In this document: in pieces, positions 1 through 8,104 of the stretch
How the letters are laid out: each line of letters starts with the position of its first letter
Position numbering within the stretch: the first letter of the stretch is position 1
Source of the DNA: Paracraurococcus lichenis
Lineage (GTDB): Bacteria; Pseudomonadota; Alphaproteobacteria; Acetobacterales; Acetobacteraceae
NCBI RefSeq assembly: GCF_030657435.1
Contig: NZ_JAUTWS010000029.1
Span: 1-64,000, forward strand
Reading direction: 5' to 3'
DNA length: 64,000 nucleotides
The notes under the pieces: generated by a model
Database searches by the model: none
The model's input: only the letters and a program-made list of their open reading frames with translations
Told to the model about the DNA's origin: nothing
Made by a program: the position numbers and the translations under genes

Positions 1-99
1 AGTCGTGCGGTTTCGAATGAACCGGTTCGAAATTGGAACCCGTTCAATTCTCACCGAAAAACAAAGCCTTTCCAATTGGGCGCTGCGACTTTGACAGGA

Positions 100-992
100 C
101 GAAGGTGGATCAGGCAGTGACGGGCAGGATCTCTGGGCGTGTAGTCTCCAAGGCCTCCCTTCTCCGCTTTGCCGCGTCGGCAGAAGAGGTATCCGGACAG
201 CATGCACGGACTGCCGACTGCCAGGGTGGTGACGACAAACCGCGTGTCGGTGCCGAGCGGTCCGGCCTCGATGCGGGCGATGATGCGCTCGACCCACGAC
301 TAGCTGCGAGCACCTTCAAGAAACGCCTTGTAGCGGCGCAACTTGCCGCTGCCCGGGCGGGCAGCCTGTCGGACTGCGGTGCTCTGCTCGAGCGCCAGGA
401 CGTGCTGGCGCAGTGTGCTGCTGGTGATCACGCCCAGTATGAATTCGGGGCGGGCCTGGCAGCAGAAATCCCGCACCTCCGGCGTGCAGAAATGGCTGTC
501 GCCGCGGAGCAGGAATTCGATCCTTGATCATTGGTAGCAATTCGCGTGGATGAGGCGCCGGACGAAGGCACAGGCCTCAAGGCCGGTCGGGCGATGGGCT
601 GGGCGAAGCATGGCGCAGGTGCCGGGCAGGTTCTTCAACCGCGAGATGGTCGGCTGCGAGCACAGCGCCGCCACCCCGGGCAACCGGTCGAGCGCCAGCT
701 CGAAGGCCGGGTCGTGCCGTAACGCCGTTGCCGTCCTCGTAGCCGGCGGCGATCATGGACAGACGGAAGCGGATGATGTCGGCCAGCCAGTGCGTGACTG
801 GCGCAGGCGCCCGTCGATTTTCGAGGCAAGCCGCGAGCCGGTTGGCGGCGCCGAGGCTCCGCTCAATCTCATGCAGCGCCAACACGCCGCCAGTCGAGAA
901 CGACTGCCCGCCGTCGAAACGGGCCACCCGCGACTTGCCGTCGACCGGTGACGGACGGGCAGCGGCAGGGCGTTCTCAACCTTGACGGGCAT
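100..992 (-). pseudogene. Decayed IS1380-family transposase
   Basis: Remnant of an IS1380-family DDE transposase read on the minus strand from an ATG at 990-992. The family N-terminus is visible (MPVKVENALPLPV, then after a frameshift near 950 ARFDGGQSFSTGGVLALHEI and LADIIRFRLSMIAAGYEDGN). A second frameshift follows near 775. Further down, the catalytic-core-like stretch VERIIARIEAG and the CRRGKAE box are readable in another frame, and an in-frame TAG interrupts it near 299-301 (GARS-stop-SWVER), where family members usually have Trp. The C-terminal end is missing before about position 100. Several frameshifts, a stop and a lost C-terminus make this inactive. Family recognition is from memory of the IS1380 profile. 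Confidence 0.75.
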
Positions 993-1588
993 GACCTCCG
1001 GCAGGCGAAGGCTTCTGAGGTCGCCGCCGAATCTTGCATAGCCTTAACGGCTTGCACCGTGCCCGTTAGATCGCGTGAATGATCCGGGTTGGCGATCAGG
1101 CGCCTCTCCACACCCCACAGGAGCAAATGAGCCATCGGGGAACGCCTTCTGAGCGACTCACAAGAATGATCACACGGCACCACCATCGACGGGTTTACAA
1201 CTATTATTTTTCGCGTTATCAATTTTCACACTACGTTATAACGTAAAATGTGAGCGTTTGCGACAGCGGGGAGCAGGCCGCGTGAACAGGATCAGGCCGC
1301 TGGTACGACAGAGTCCCGGTGCGGCCCATGCTCGATGTCGGCGCTCCGCTGCCTAGCGCTCCGTCCATGTCACGGTGGACCGGCGGCGGTCCCGCTCGGT
1401 TGCCGTTGCCCCATCCTCCGGCTGTGCCTTCCGGTCAGGCTATCCCATAGCGCTGCCATGCGACGCACGGGACCTGCCACCATTCCTCCCAGTCGCTCCG
1501 GGGCACGCGGTGGTTTGACCACCTGCTCGCCACAGCGGAGGCCAGAGCCGGCCACCCCGTTCCTGCCACCCCGTGGAGGTCGCCACCC
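993..1588. other. Non-coding stretch with AT-rich palindrome
   Basis: No convincing gene in these 596 bases. The part up to about 1200 is probably flanking debris of the IS1380 remnant. Around 1201-1255 the GC content drops sharply and holds the perfect 14-bp palindrome TACGTTATAACGTA (1232-1245), flanked by the inverted pair TCACA (1226-1230) and TGTGA (1249-1253). A promoter or operator for the gene at 1589 would fit here, but about 330 bases lie between. From 1260 on the sequence is GC-rich and without recognisable coding potential. Confidence 0.5.
1226..1253. promoter_or_regulatory. 28-bp dyad upstream of SfnB/DszC-like gene
   Basis: TCACA, then the perfect palindrome TACGTTATAACGTA, then TGTGA, in an AT-rich island of a GC-rich genome. 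This is the architecture of a dimeric transcription-factor operator. It could alternatively be debris from a mobile element end. No regulator is identified. Confidence 0.35.
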
Positions 1589-2818
1589 ATGCCCGACACC
1601 CTAGCCTTCGCTGCTCTTGACGGCCCTCAGCCCGGCCCCTTGCCGCTCAACGCCTATCGTTCGATCTATGACGAGATCGCCGCCGGCGCCGCCCAGCGCG
1701 ATGCGGAACGCTCGCATCCGCACGCTGCGCTCGACTTGTTGCGGCGTGCCCGGTTCGGCGCCATTCGCCTGCCGGTCGAGGAGGGCGGCGGCGGAGCCAG
1801 CCTGCGCGACGTTATCCAGCAGGCGATCCTGCTCGGCGAGGCGGACACCAATGTCGCGCATATTTACCGCAACCACTTCAGCTTCGGCGAACGCCTGCTG
1901 ATTGCCTCAGGTGACCCGAAGCGCCTACCCTGGCGGCAGGTGGTGCTGGATGGCGGAATCATCGGCGTGGCGACGACCGAGATCGACCGCCCGGTCATTG
2001 GCGGTACCCTGCCGCTGCGGACCCGGCTGACCGCCGATGGCGAGGGCTACCGGCTGAACGGCACGAAATTCTACAGCACCGGCAGCTTCTATGCCGAACT
2101 GATCTATGTTCGCGCCATAGGGCCGGACGATGAGAACCTTGCGGTCATCGTGCCGACCCGGCGAGAGGGCGTCGAACTGGTCGACGATTGGGATGGCATC
2201 GGCCAACGCGTGACCGGCACCGGCACCACCAATTTCCACAATGTGCGGATCGAGGCCGAAGACATCGTCTTCGAACGTGAGACGCCGGACTATCTCCTGC
2301 CCTATAGCAGCACCGTCGCGCAGCTCTTCGTCACCGCGGTGAATGCGGGCATCCTGCGTGCCGCGCTGCGTGATGCAAAGGCGCTGATCCGCGGGCGGAC
2401 CCGTAACTTCTACTACGCGCCGGCAGAGGTGGCGGCCGAGGACCCGATCCTCCAGCAGACCATCGGCCGCATCGCCGCCGATGCCTTCGCGGCCGAACTG
2501 GTGGTCCTGGCAGCGGCCGAGCACCTCGACCGCGCCGCCGAGGCGCGGTTGGCAGGACAGCCGGTGGCGACGGCGGCGCATGCCGCCTCGGTCGCCACGG
2601 CGAAGGCGAAGGTGATCGTCGACGAACTCGTCCTGCGCTCGACCAACGCGCTGTTCGACGTCGGCGGGGCGAGCGCCGCGACACGCCCGAAGAATCTCGA
2701 TCGCCACTGGCGCAATGCGCGGACGCTCGCCTCGCACAATCCGGCTGCCTATAAGGCGCAGCTTCTGGGCAAGTATGAGCTGCATGGCACCCTGCTACCG
2801 GGCCTCGGCTTCTTCTGA
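1589..2818 (+). CDS. Acyl-CoA-dehydrogenase-fold monooxygenase (SfnB/DszC-like)
   Basis: A 409-residue protein of the acyl-CoA dehydrogenase superfamily, in the branch holding SfnB and the FMNH2-dependent sulfur monooxygenase DszC rather than true beta-oxidation enzymes. Visible features are the RNHF segment at 94-97, the GTKFYSTG flavin-site strand at 158-165, and the C-terminal helix HWRNART from about residue 373, ending in the GLGFF tail common in this branch. DszC-type enzymes oxygenate sulfur with reduced flavin supplied by a separate reductase; the substrate here is unknown. The start is supported by GGAGGT at 1575-1580, 8 bases upstream. It is the only plus-strand gene before a convergent sulfur operon whose last gene (2865-4091) is a distant paralogue. 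Cytoplasmic; no signal peptide. Confidence 0.85.
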   Translation: MPDTLAFAALDGPQPGPLPLNAYRSIYDEIAAGAAQRDAERSHPHAALDLLRRARFGAIRLPVEEGGGGASLRDVIQQAILLGEADTNVAHIYRNHFSFGERLLIASGDPKRLPWRQVVLDGGIIGVATTEIDRPVIGGTLPLRTRLTADGEGYRLNGTKFYSTGSFYAELIYVRAIGPDDENLAVIVPTRREGVELVDDWDGIGQRVTGTGTTNFHNVRIEAEDIVFERETPDYLLPYSSTVAQLFVTAVNAGILRAALRDAKALIRGRTRNFYYAPAEVAAEDPILQQTIGRIAADAFAAELVVLAAAEHLDRAAEARLAGQPVATAAHAASVATAKAKVIVDELVLRSTNALFDVGGASAATRPKNLDRHWRNARTLASHNPAAYKAQLLGKYELHGTLLPGLGFF

Positions 2819-2824
2819 TCGCGT

Positions 2825-2857
2825 CGGGCGCCGCGAGGACCATCCTCGTGACGCCCG
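2825..2857. terminator. Bidirectional hairpin between convergent genes
   Basis: Two nested complementary pairs: CGGGCG (2825-2830) with CGCCCG (2852-2857), and CGAGGA (2834-2839) with TCCTCG (2843-2848), around a 3-base loop and small internal bulges. It sits exactly between the stop codons of two convergent genes. There is no T-run on either side, so termination efficiency is uncertain. Confidence 0.6.
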
Positions 2858-2864
2858 CCTGCCC

Positions 2865-4091
2865 CTATCCCAGTGTCGGCGTATAGGGATGGCCGAGTGT
2901 CCATGGGTCGCAGAGCCGGCCGTTCAGCACGAATTCGCCGAGGGCATGGTATTTCCAGCGGACGCCATCATGCAGGGTATGGGTCCTGGCGTTGCGCCAA
3001 TGCCGATCCAGCCCGTGCTCGAGCAGAGTCGACTGTGTCCCAGCCAACTCGAACAGCTTGTTCGTAGCGGCAAGAGCGATCTCCGTCGTGACGATCTTCG
3101 CTTCCACCACCGCAATCAGCGCAGCGGCCGCATCGGTGGGCGCGGTGGAAGCCTGCGCCGCATCGACAAGCCGGCCGGCGCGTTCCACCAAGGCCTCGGC
3201 GGCATGATATTGGAGGGTGAGCGCGCCGATCTCCCGGAGTGCCAAGGGATCGTCGGTCGGCATGGCCACGCCGCTGCCACGCGCCGGATGCGCCAGCACC
3301 CTGAAGAAATGCAGCGTGTCGTCGATCGCCGCGCGAGCGATCCCGAGATCGATGGCTGTATGCACCAATTGCGATACCGCATTGCCGGTATCGACCGGCG
3401 CGCCAGCCTGGGCACGTCGCAGCACCCAGAGCGGCTCCACCGCCACATCCTCAATGATCACCGTGCCGCTTGCCGTGGTGCGCTGCCCGAAGCTGCTCCA
3501 GTCATCGACGATGGTCAGGCCCGGCGCCCCGCGCGGCACGAAGACCGTGACATGCGCACCGGCCTCGTCCGTCGCCGAGACCGGCACCCAGTGCGCGAAC
3601 AGCGCGCCGGTCGAATAGAGTTTGCGGCCCTGCAGCCGGAGCCGGCCTGCAGTCCGATGGAGACTGGTGGCGTGGTCCTTCGGTCGCTTGTCGCCTGGCT
3701 CCGCCGTGGCATTCCCCATACGGTCTCCCGCGAGGACCCGCCGGAAGAAGAAGTCCTGCTGATCGGGTGTGCCATGCAGGCGCAACGCCTCCAGGACCGC
3801 GAAATGGTTCTGCGGAATCTGCCCGAGCGATCCGTCGGCCGCCGCTATCAGGGCGATGACGCGGGCCAGGGTGACGTTGGACAAAGCGGGCCCATCAAAG
3901 GACCGGGGAACCGTGATCGCCCAAAGGCCACTGGCGCTGAAGGCTTCCACCTCCGCCCAGGGCAGGATGCGGTCACGGTCGCGCTGGGCTGCACCGGGCG
4001 CAAATTGCGCGGCGAGCACGATGGCCGTCTCGATCGCCTCTGCATCGCCGGCGATGCGGCGCGCGGCGGGCCGCGTTACCGGGGCGTTCAT
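2865..4091 (-). CDS. SfnB-family sulfur-acquisition oxidoreductase
   Basis: A 408-residue acyl-CoA-dehydrogenase-fold protein that best fits the SfnB family, known from dimethyl sulfone use in Pseudomonas. Family landmarks include the SLGQIPQNHF segment near 88-97, GRKLYSTGALFAHW at 155-168, DDWSSFGQRTTASGT near 197-211, and the C-terminal LDRHWRNARTHTLHD. It is the last gene of the minus-strand operon led by the rhodanese at 9759, and its ATG overlaps the stop of the LLM monooxygenase upstream by 4 bases (ATGA), so the two are probably co-translated. It likely uses reduced flavin and oxygen on a sulfur compound delivered by the operon's transporter. The exact reaction of SfnB proteins is not settled, so the function is given at family level. 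Confidence 0.85.
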   Translation of the reverse strand: MNAPVTRPAARRIAGDAEAIETAIVLAAQFAPGAAQRDRDRILPWAEVEAFSASGLWAITVPRSFDGPALSNVTLARVIALIAAADGSLGQIPQNHFAVLEALRLHGTPDQQDFFFRRVLAGDRMGNATAEPGDKRPKDHATSLHRTAGRLRLQGRKLYSTGALFAHWVPVSATDEAGAHVTVFVPRGAPGLTIVDDWSSFGQRTTASGTVIIEDVAVEPLWVLRRAQAGAPVDTGNAVSQLVHTAIDLGIARAAIDDTLHFFRVLAHPARGSGVAMPTDDPLALREIGALTLQYHAAEALVERAGRLVDAAQASTAPTDAAAALIAVVEAKIVTTEIALAATNKLFELAGTQSTLLEHGLDRHWRNARTHTLHDGVRWKYHALGEFVLNGRLCDPWTLGHPYTPTLG

Positions 4092-5425
4092 GCCGGCACA
4101 GCTTCAGCACCGATGCGGCTATGCGGGCTGAGCGGCCGCGACAGACCGAAGTGGTCACGCAGCATCGTGCCGGCATAGTCCGAGCGGAAAATGCCGCGCC
4201 GGCGCAATGCGGGCACGACATGCTCGGCGAAATCCTCGAAGCCGGAGGGTATGACATCCGGCATGATGTTAAAGCCGTCGACGGCGCCGGACCGGAACCA
4301 GGCCTCGATTGACTCCGCCACCTGCTCCGGCGTCCCGATGAGGATGCGGTGGCCGGTGCCACCGCCTTGGGCGCGAATCAACTGACGAACGGTCAGCCGG
4401 CCGCGCTCCGCCAGCGTCAGCGCGCCGCGGAAGAAGGTGTGATTGTGGTCGGGCGGCAGCGGGATATCCGCCGGCAGCGGTTCATCCAGGCGCAGGCGTG
4501 CCGGGTCGATCTGCAGCGTGCCGGCCAGGCGGCCCAGCCCGTACTCGATCGGCACCAGGTCCCACAAAGCCTCTTCCCGGCGCCGCGCCTCGGCCTCGGT
4601 GCTGCCGAGCACGGTGACCAGTCCGGGGAAGATCAGGATATCGTCCCGCCTGCGGCCGAAGCGGCGGGCGCGGCGAGCGAGATCGGTGGCATATTCCTCG
4701 GCGTCCGCCAGGGCATGCGCCACCGAGAACACCGCATCGGCGTGCTCGGCCGCCAATTCACGGCCATCCTCCGAGCCACCCGCCTGCACCAGGATCGGCC
4801 GACCCTGCGGCGGGCGCGGCACATTGAGCGGCCCGCGCACGGAAAAATACGTGCCCTCATGGTCGATGCGATGGACGCGCCCGATATCGACGAAGCGCGC
4901 CGTGTCGGCATCACCGATCAGCGCGTCATCCTCCCAGCTATCCCATAGGGCCTTCACCACCTGGGTAAATTCGCCCGCACGGGCATAGCGGTCCTGGTGC
5001 GGTTGCACGCCGCGCTGGCCGAAATTCGCCGCCGTCTGCCGGTCGGCCGTGGTGACGACGTTCCAGCCCGCCCGACCATGGCTGGTATGGTCGAGGGTCG
5101 CAATGCGCCGCGCCAGGTTATAGGGCTCATTGTAGGTGGAGGAGATGGTGGCGATCAGCCCTATGCGCTCGGTCGCAGCGGCGATCGCCGCCAATAGGAT
5201 GGTCGGCTCGAGCGATTGGAAGGGGCGGTACTCAGGCCGGTCGGACAGCGCGGGATTATCCGCCAGGAACACGGCATCGAAGGTCGCGCGCTCAGCCAGC
5301 CTGGCAGTGCGGATATAGAACGCGGGATCGGCGAAATCCCCCGGGGCTCCGCCTGGCCATCGCCAGGCGGAGCCATAGGTGCCGGCATTGAGGAAGTTCA
5401 GGTTCAGATGAAGCTGTCGGGACAT
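4088..5425 (-). CDS. LLM-class flavin monooxygenase, NtaA/SnaA/DszA type
   Basis: A 445-residue luciferase-like TIM-barrel monooxygenase of the NtaA/SnaA/DszA/SoxA group, which cleaves C-N or C-S bonds with FMNH2 and O2. Evidence: the N-terminal beta strand RQLHLNLNFLNAG, the STYNEPYNLARRIATLDH block (96-113), GRAGWNVVTT (117-126), the FMN-phosphate region ILVQAGGSEDGRELAA, and GTPEQVAESIEAWF near the C-terminus. It follows the binding-protein gene by 31 bases and overlaps the SfnB-like gene by 4. Such enzymes need a separate flavin reductase, and none is encoded nearby. The substrate is probably what the adjacent sulfonate-type transporter brings in. Paralogues lie at 30485 and 57431. Confidence 0.88.
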   Translation of the reverse strand: MSRQLHLNLNFLNAGTYGSAWRWPGGAPGDFADPAFYIRTARLAERATFDAVFLADNPALSDRPEYRPFQSLEPTILLAAIAAATERIGLIATISSTYNEPYNLARRIATLDHTSHGRAGWNVVTTADRQTAANFGQRGVQPHQDRYARAGEFTQVVKALWDSWEDDALIGDADTARFVDIGRVHRIDHEGTYFSVRGPLNVPRPPQGRPILVQAGGSEDGRELAAEHADAVFSVAHALADAEEYATDLARRARRFGRRRDDILIFPGLVTVLGSTEAEARRREEALWDLVPIEYGLGRLAGTLQIDPARLRLDEPLPADIPLPPDHNHTFFRGALTLAERGRLTVRQLIRAQGGGTGHRILIGTPEQVAESIEAWFRSGAVDGFNIMPDVIPSGFEDFAEHVVPALRRRGIFRSDYAGTMLRDHFGLSRPLSPHSRIGAEAVPA

Positions 5426-5456
5426 GCGTCCGATATCCTGCTGGTGGCGCGACGGC

Positions 5457-6461
5457 TCAGGTCGTCGGTCCGGTCACCGCGTTGAAGCGGCGGCTGAACT
5501 CGACCGAAACATCGATGCGGCGGGGGATGTCGCCGCTTTCGGCGAGAATCTCAGCGAGCCGCTGCTCGCGGCGAATCAGCGCATCGTCCAGCGCCACGAA
5601 GCGGGAATTATGGCTCGGTGCGGAATAGGCGGCCCGTTCCGGTGTCTGCTTCAGCTTCTCCCGGAAGATCGCCTCGACGCTCGGCTGGTTCGCCGCGACC
5701 CAGTCCCAATGCTGCCGGATCCGCCCCAGCAAATCGGCCAGCGCCGCCGCCTTGCGCTCGTCGCGGATCACCTCGCCACGGGCCGTGAATACCGTGAGCG
5801 CTGGAATCTCGAGCTCATCACTGCGGATCAGGATACGCGCCTCGCCCTTGTCGATGCCGGGCTTCACCGGGCCGAGGCCGCCCGAATAGACGTCCGTGCG
5901 GCCGCTATTGAAGGCAGCCGCCGCCGCGTTGCCATCGACCAGCTGCACCGGCTGGATATCCTCCGGCCGTAGCCCCGCGCGGATACGAGAGGCGAGGTAT
6001 TGCAGGTAATTGTAGCCGCCGAAGTTGAAGGCCCAGCGCTTGCCGCGAAGAACGGCGAGGGTCGCTATATTGGCGCTGCTGCGCACCGCCGTGACGATCG
6101 GCGGAAAGGCGGGGTCGGGGTTGCGCCAGCCAGCCACGATCTGCAGCGGCGCGGTTTCTTCAGTCCATTCCACGCGGGCCCGCGCCTGCTCGATGATGAG
6201 AGAGGTATCGCCCATCAACCCGACATCGAGCGCCTTCGAATAGAGCCCCGAAAGCTGTGCGGCGGGTCCCGGCAAAGTAGCCCATTGCAACTCGAAGGGC
6301 AGGCCGGCGAGGACGCCGGAGGCATTCACCGTCTCCTGTAGGGCGGTGTCCTGGGTGCCAACGACCAGGCGCAGCCGATCGGCCTGGGCGACGGCAAGCC
6401 GGGGCGAAGCAAGGCAGCTACCGGCCAGCATGGCGAGTGTGGCGCGACGGGATAGGGTCAT
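5457..6461 (-). CDS. Sulfonate-type ABC transporter substrate-binding protein
   Basis: A 334-residue periplasmic binding protein of the SsuA/TauA (NMT1-like) family. The N-terminus is a twin-arginine/Sec-style signal: LSRRATLAMLAGSCLASP, with probable cleavage after AVAQA. The mature part has the expected early strand LRLVVGTQDTALQETV and the Rossmann-like block VLRGKRWAFNFGG. The open frame runs upstream to 6716, but the ATG at 6459-6461 is preferred: it is preceded by AGGAG in the right place and opens directly into the signal peptide. It is fourth in the rhodanese-led operon, after its own permease and ATPase. The ligand is likely an organosulfur anion, by context. Confidence 0.85.
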   Translation of the reverse strand: MTLSRRATLAMLAGSCLASPRLAVAQADRLRLVVGTQDTALQETVNASGVLAGLPFELQWATLPGPAAQLSGLYSKALDVGLMGDTSLIIEQARARVEWTEETAPLQIVAGWRNPDPAFPPIVTAVRSSANIATLAVLRGKRWAFNFGGYNYLQYLASRIRAGLRPEDIQPVQLVDGNAAAAAFNSGRTDVYSGGLGPVKPGIDKGEARILIRSDELEIPALTVFTARGEVIRDERKAAALADLLGRIRQHWDWVAANQPSVEAIFREKLKQTPERAAYSAPSHNSRFVALDDALIRREQRLAEILAESGDIPRRIDVSVEFSRRFNAVTGPTT

Positions 6462-6486
6462 GGGCGATCTCCTGGGTCCGAGACGT

Positions 6487-7176
6487 TCAATGCGGTTGGC
6501 CGACGCCGAGCTCGCCGAGCAATTCGCGGCGCAGCGCCGCGAAAGAGGGGTCCGATCGCTCCCGTGGCGGGGCGATCGCCACCTCGCGGTCGATGCCCCA
6601 CCGGCCGCCCGACAGCACCAGCACGCGATCCGCGAGCAGGATCGCCTCATCGACATCATGCGTGACGAGCACGACCGCCGGATGGTGGCGTCGCCAGAGC
6701 TGTGCGACGAGCTCATGCATACGGATGCGGGTCAGCGCATCGAGTGCGGCAAAGGGTTCGTCCAGCAGCAGCAGATCGGGTTCCCGCACCAGGGCACGAG
6801 CCAAGGCGACGCGCTGTGCCTCGCCGCCTGAGAGCGTTCGTGGCCAGGCATCCGCCTGCGCCGCGAGCCCGACTTCCTCCAGCGCGGCAAGCGCCGCTTG
6901 CCGTGCGGCCCGCCCGCGCTCGCCCAGCACGACATTCTCCCAGACCCGGCCCGCCGGCACGAGGCGCGGTTCCTGGAATACCACAGAGCGTGCCCGCGGC
7001 ACGCGCAGCCTGCCGCCATCGGCGCTATCGAGTCCGGCGAGCAGCCGGAGCAGCGTCGTCTTGCCGGTGCCGGACGGCCCCAGCACCGCGACGAATTCGC
7101 CGCGGCGCAACGACAGGTCGATACCGTCCAGCACGGCGCGCTGGCCGAAGACCCGGCGCACTCCCTGCAGCAGCAC
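6487..7176 (-). CDS. Sulfonate-type ABC transporter ATP-binding protein
   Basis: A 229-residue ABC ATPase of the SsuB/TauB group. With the GTG start at 7174-7176, Walker A (GPSGTGKTT) is at 33-41, the signature LSGGEAQRV at 115-123, Walker B (LLLLDE) at 135-140 and the switch His in VTHD at 173. I chose the GTG because GGGGGTGA precedes it and the homologous N-terminus (VLLQGVRRVFG) begins there. A TTG at 7210-7212 inside the permease gene is the alternative and would give 241 residues. It energises import of the compound bound by the product of 5457-6461, with the permease encoded just upstream. Confidence 0.85.
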   Translation of the reverse strand: MLLQGVRRVFGQRAVLDGIDLSLRRGEFVAVLGPSGTGKTTLLRLLAGLDSADGGRLRVPRARSVVFQEPRLVPAGRVWENVVLGERGRAARQAALAALEEVGLAAQADAWPRTLSGGEAQRVALARALVREPDLLLLDEPFAALDALTRIRMHELVAQLWRRHHPAVVLVTHDVDEAILLADRVLVLSGGRWGIDREVAIAPPRERSDPSFAALRRELLGELGVGQPH

Positions 7177-7198
7177 GGCTTCACCCCCGGCAGCTATG

Positions 7199-8104
7199 TC
7201 AGTTGAGGGCAATGTTTGGCCTCCAGGGCAGGGCCAGGCGTTCGATCCCGCGCATGACCAGGTCGGTGACGATGCCGAGCGCCGCATAAACCAGGATGCC
7301 GACGATGATGATGTCGGAGCGCTGGTTCATGTTCGCGTTGTTGAGGATGTAGCCGAGCCCGGTGCGGGCATTGATCTGCTCCGCCACCACCAGCGCCAGC
7401 AGCGACACGCCGGCGGAATAGCGCAGGCCGACCAGGATGGCCGGCAGCGAGACCGGCAGGATGACATGGCGGATGGTCCGCCAGCCGCCGAGGCCGAAGG
7501 TGCGTGCCGCCTCGAGCAGCTTCGGATCGATCCCGCGCACGCCGGCATAGGTATTGAGGTAGATCGGGAAGATCGTCGCCGCGGTGATGACGACGATCTT
7601 GGCGTATTCGTCGATGCCGAACCACACGATGAACAGCGGCACCAGGGCGATGAAGGGAATGGTGCGCAGCATCTGCAGCGGCGCGTCGAAGATCTCCTCA
7701 CCCAATCGCCAGAGCCCGGAGACCAGCCCGAGCGTCAGGCCGATGCTGCCACCGATCGCCAACCCGGTCAGCGAGCGGGACAGCGAGACCGGCAAGGCCG
7801 CCTGCAGGTCGCCGAGCGTGAGCAGTTCCACGAAGGCGGCGGCGATCGCAGTCGGGGGTGGCAGCACCTCCGCGACCACCAGACCGGAGACCGATGCAAG
7901 CTGCCAGGCCACCAGCAGCAGGGCAGGCACGACGACGCGCAGCAGCCGGCCACGCCAGCGCAGCAGGCGGTCCCGCAGCCGCGACCGCTCGCCCACCGGG
8001 CTGAGGTCGATCAGCTCGGGCCATGGTCGGGCCTGCTGGCCTGCCATCGCTGCCGTCGGCGGCAGCGCCCGGACCGCGAGATCCGGGACGGTATTGCCGC
8101 TCAT
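7199..8104 (-). CDS. Sulfonate-type ABC transporter permease
   Basis: A 301-residue inner-membrane permease of the SsuC/TauC family with about six hydrophobic segments. The first is near LLRVVVPALLLVAWQLAS and the last near DIIIVGILVYAALGIVTDLV. The cytoplasmic EAA loop is seen as EAARTFGLGGWRTIRHVILP. The ATG at 8102-8104 overlaps the TGA of the rhodanese gene by 4 bases, which argues for this start rather than the longer frame to 8203. It forms one importer with the ATPase (6487-7176) and binding protein (5457-6461). Confidence 0.87.
   Translation of the reverse strand: MSGNTVPDLAVRALPPTAAMAGQQARPWPELIDLSPVGERSRLRDRLLRWRGRLLRVVVPALLLVAWQLASVSGLVVAEVLPPPTAIAAAFVELLTLGDLQAALPVSLSRSLTGLAIGGSIGLTLGLVSGLWRLGEEIFDAPLQMLRTIPFIALVPLFIVWFGIDEYAKIVVITAATIFPIYLNTYAGVRGIDPKLLEAARTFGLGGWRTIRHVILPVSLPAILVGLRYSAGVSLLALVVAEQINARTGLGYILNNANMNQRSDIIIVGILVYAALGIVTDLVMRGIERLALPWRPNIALN

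Noticed and set aside
12-31. TTCGAA repeats around the palindrome GAACCGGTTC at the window edge
   Set aside because: Short and isolated next to a decayed transposase; nothing links it to a gene or element.
33-527. 164-codon plus-strand frame at the window start
   Set aside because: Opposite the IS1380 transposase relic, whose residues are recognisable on the minus strand.
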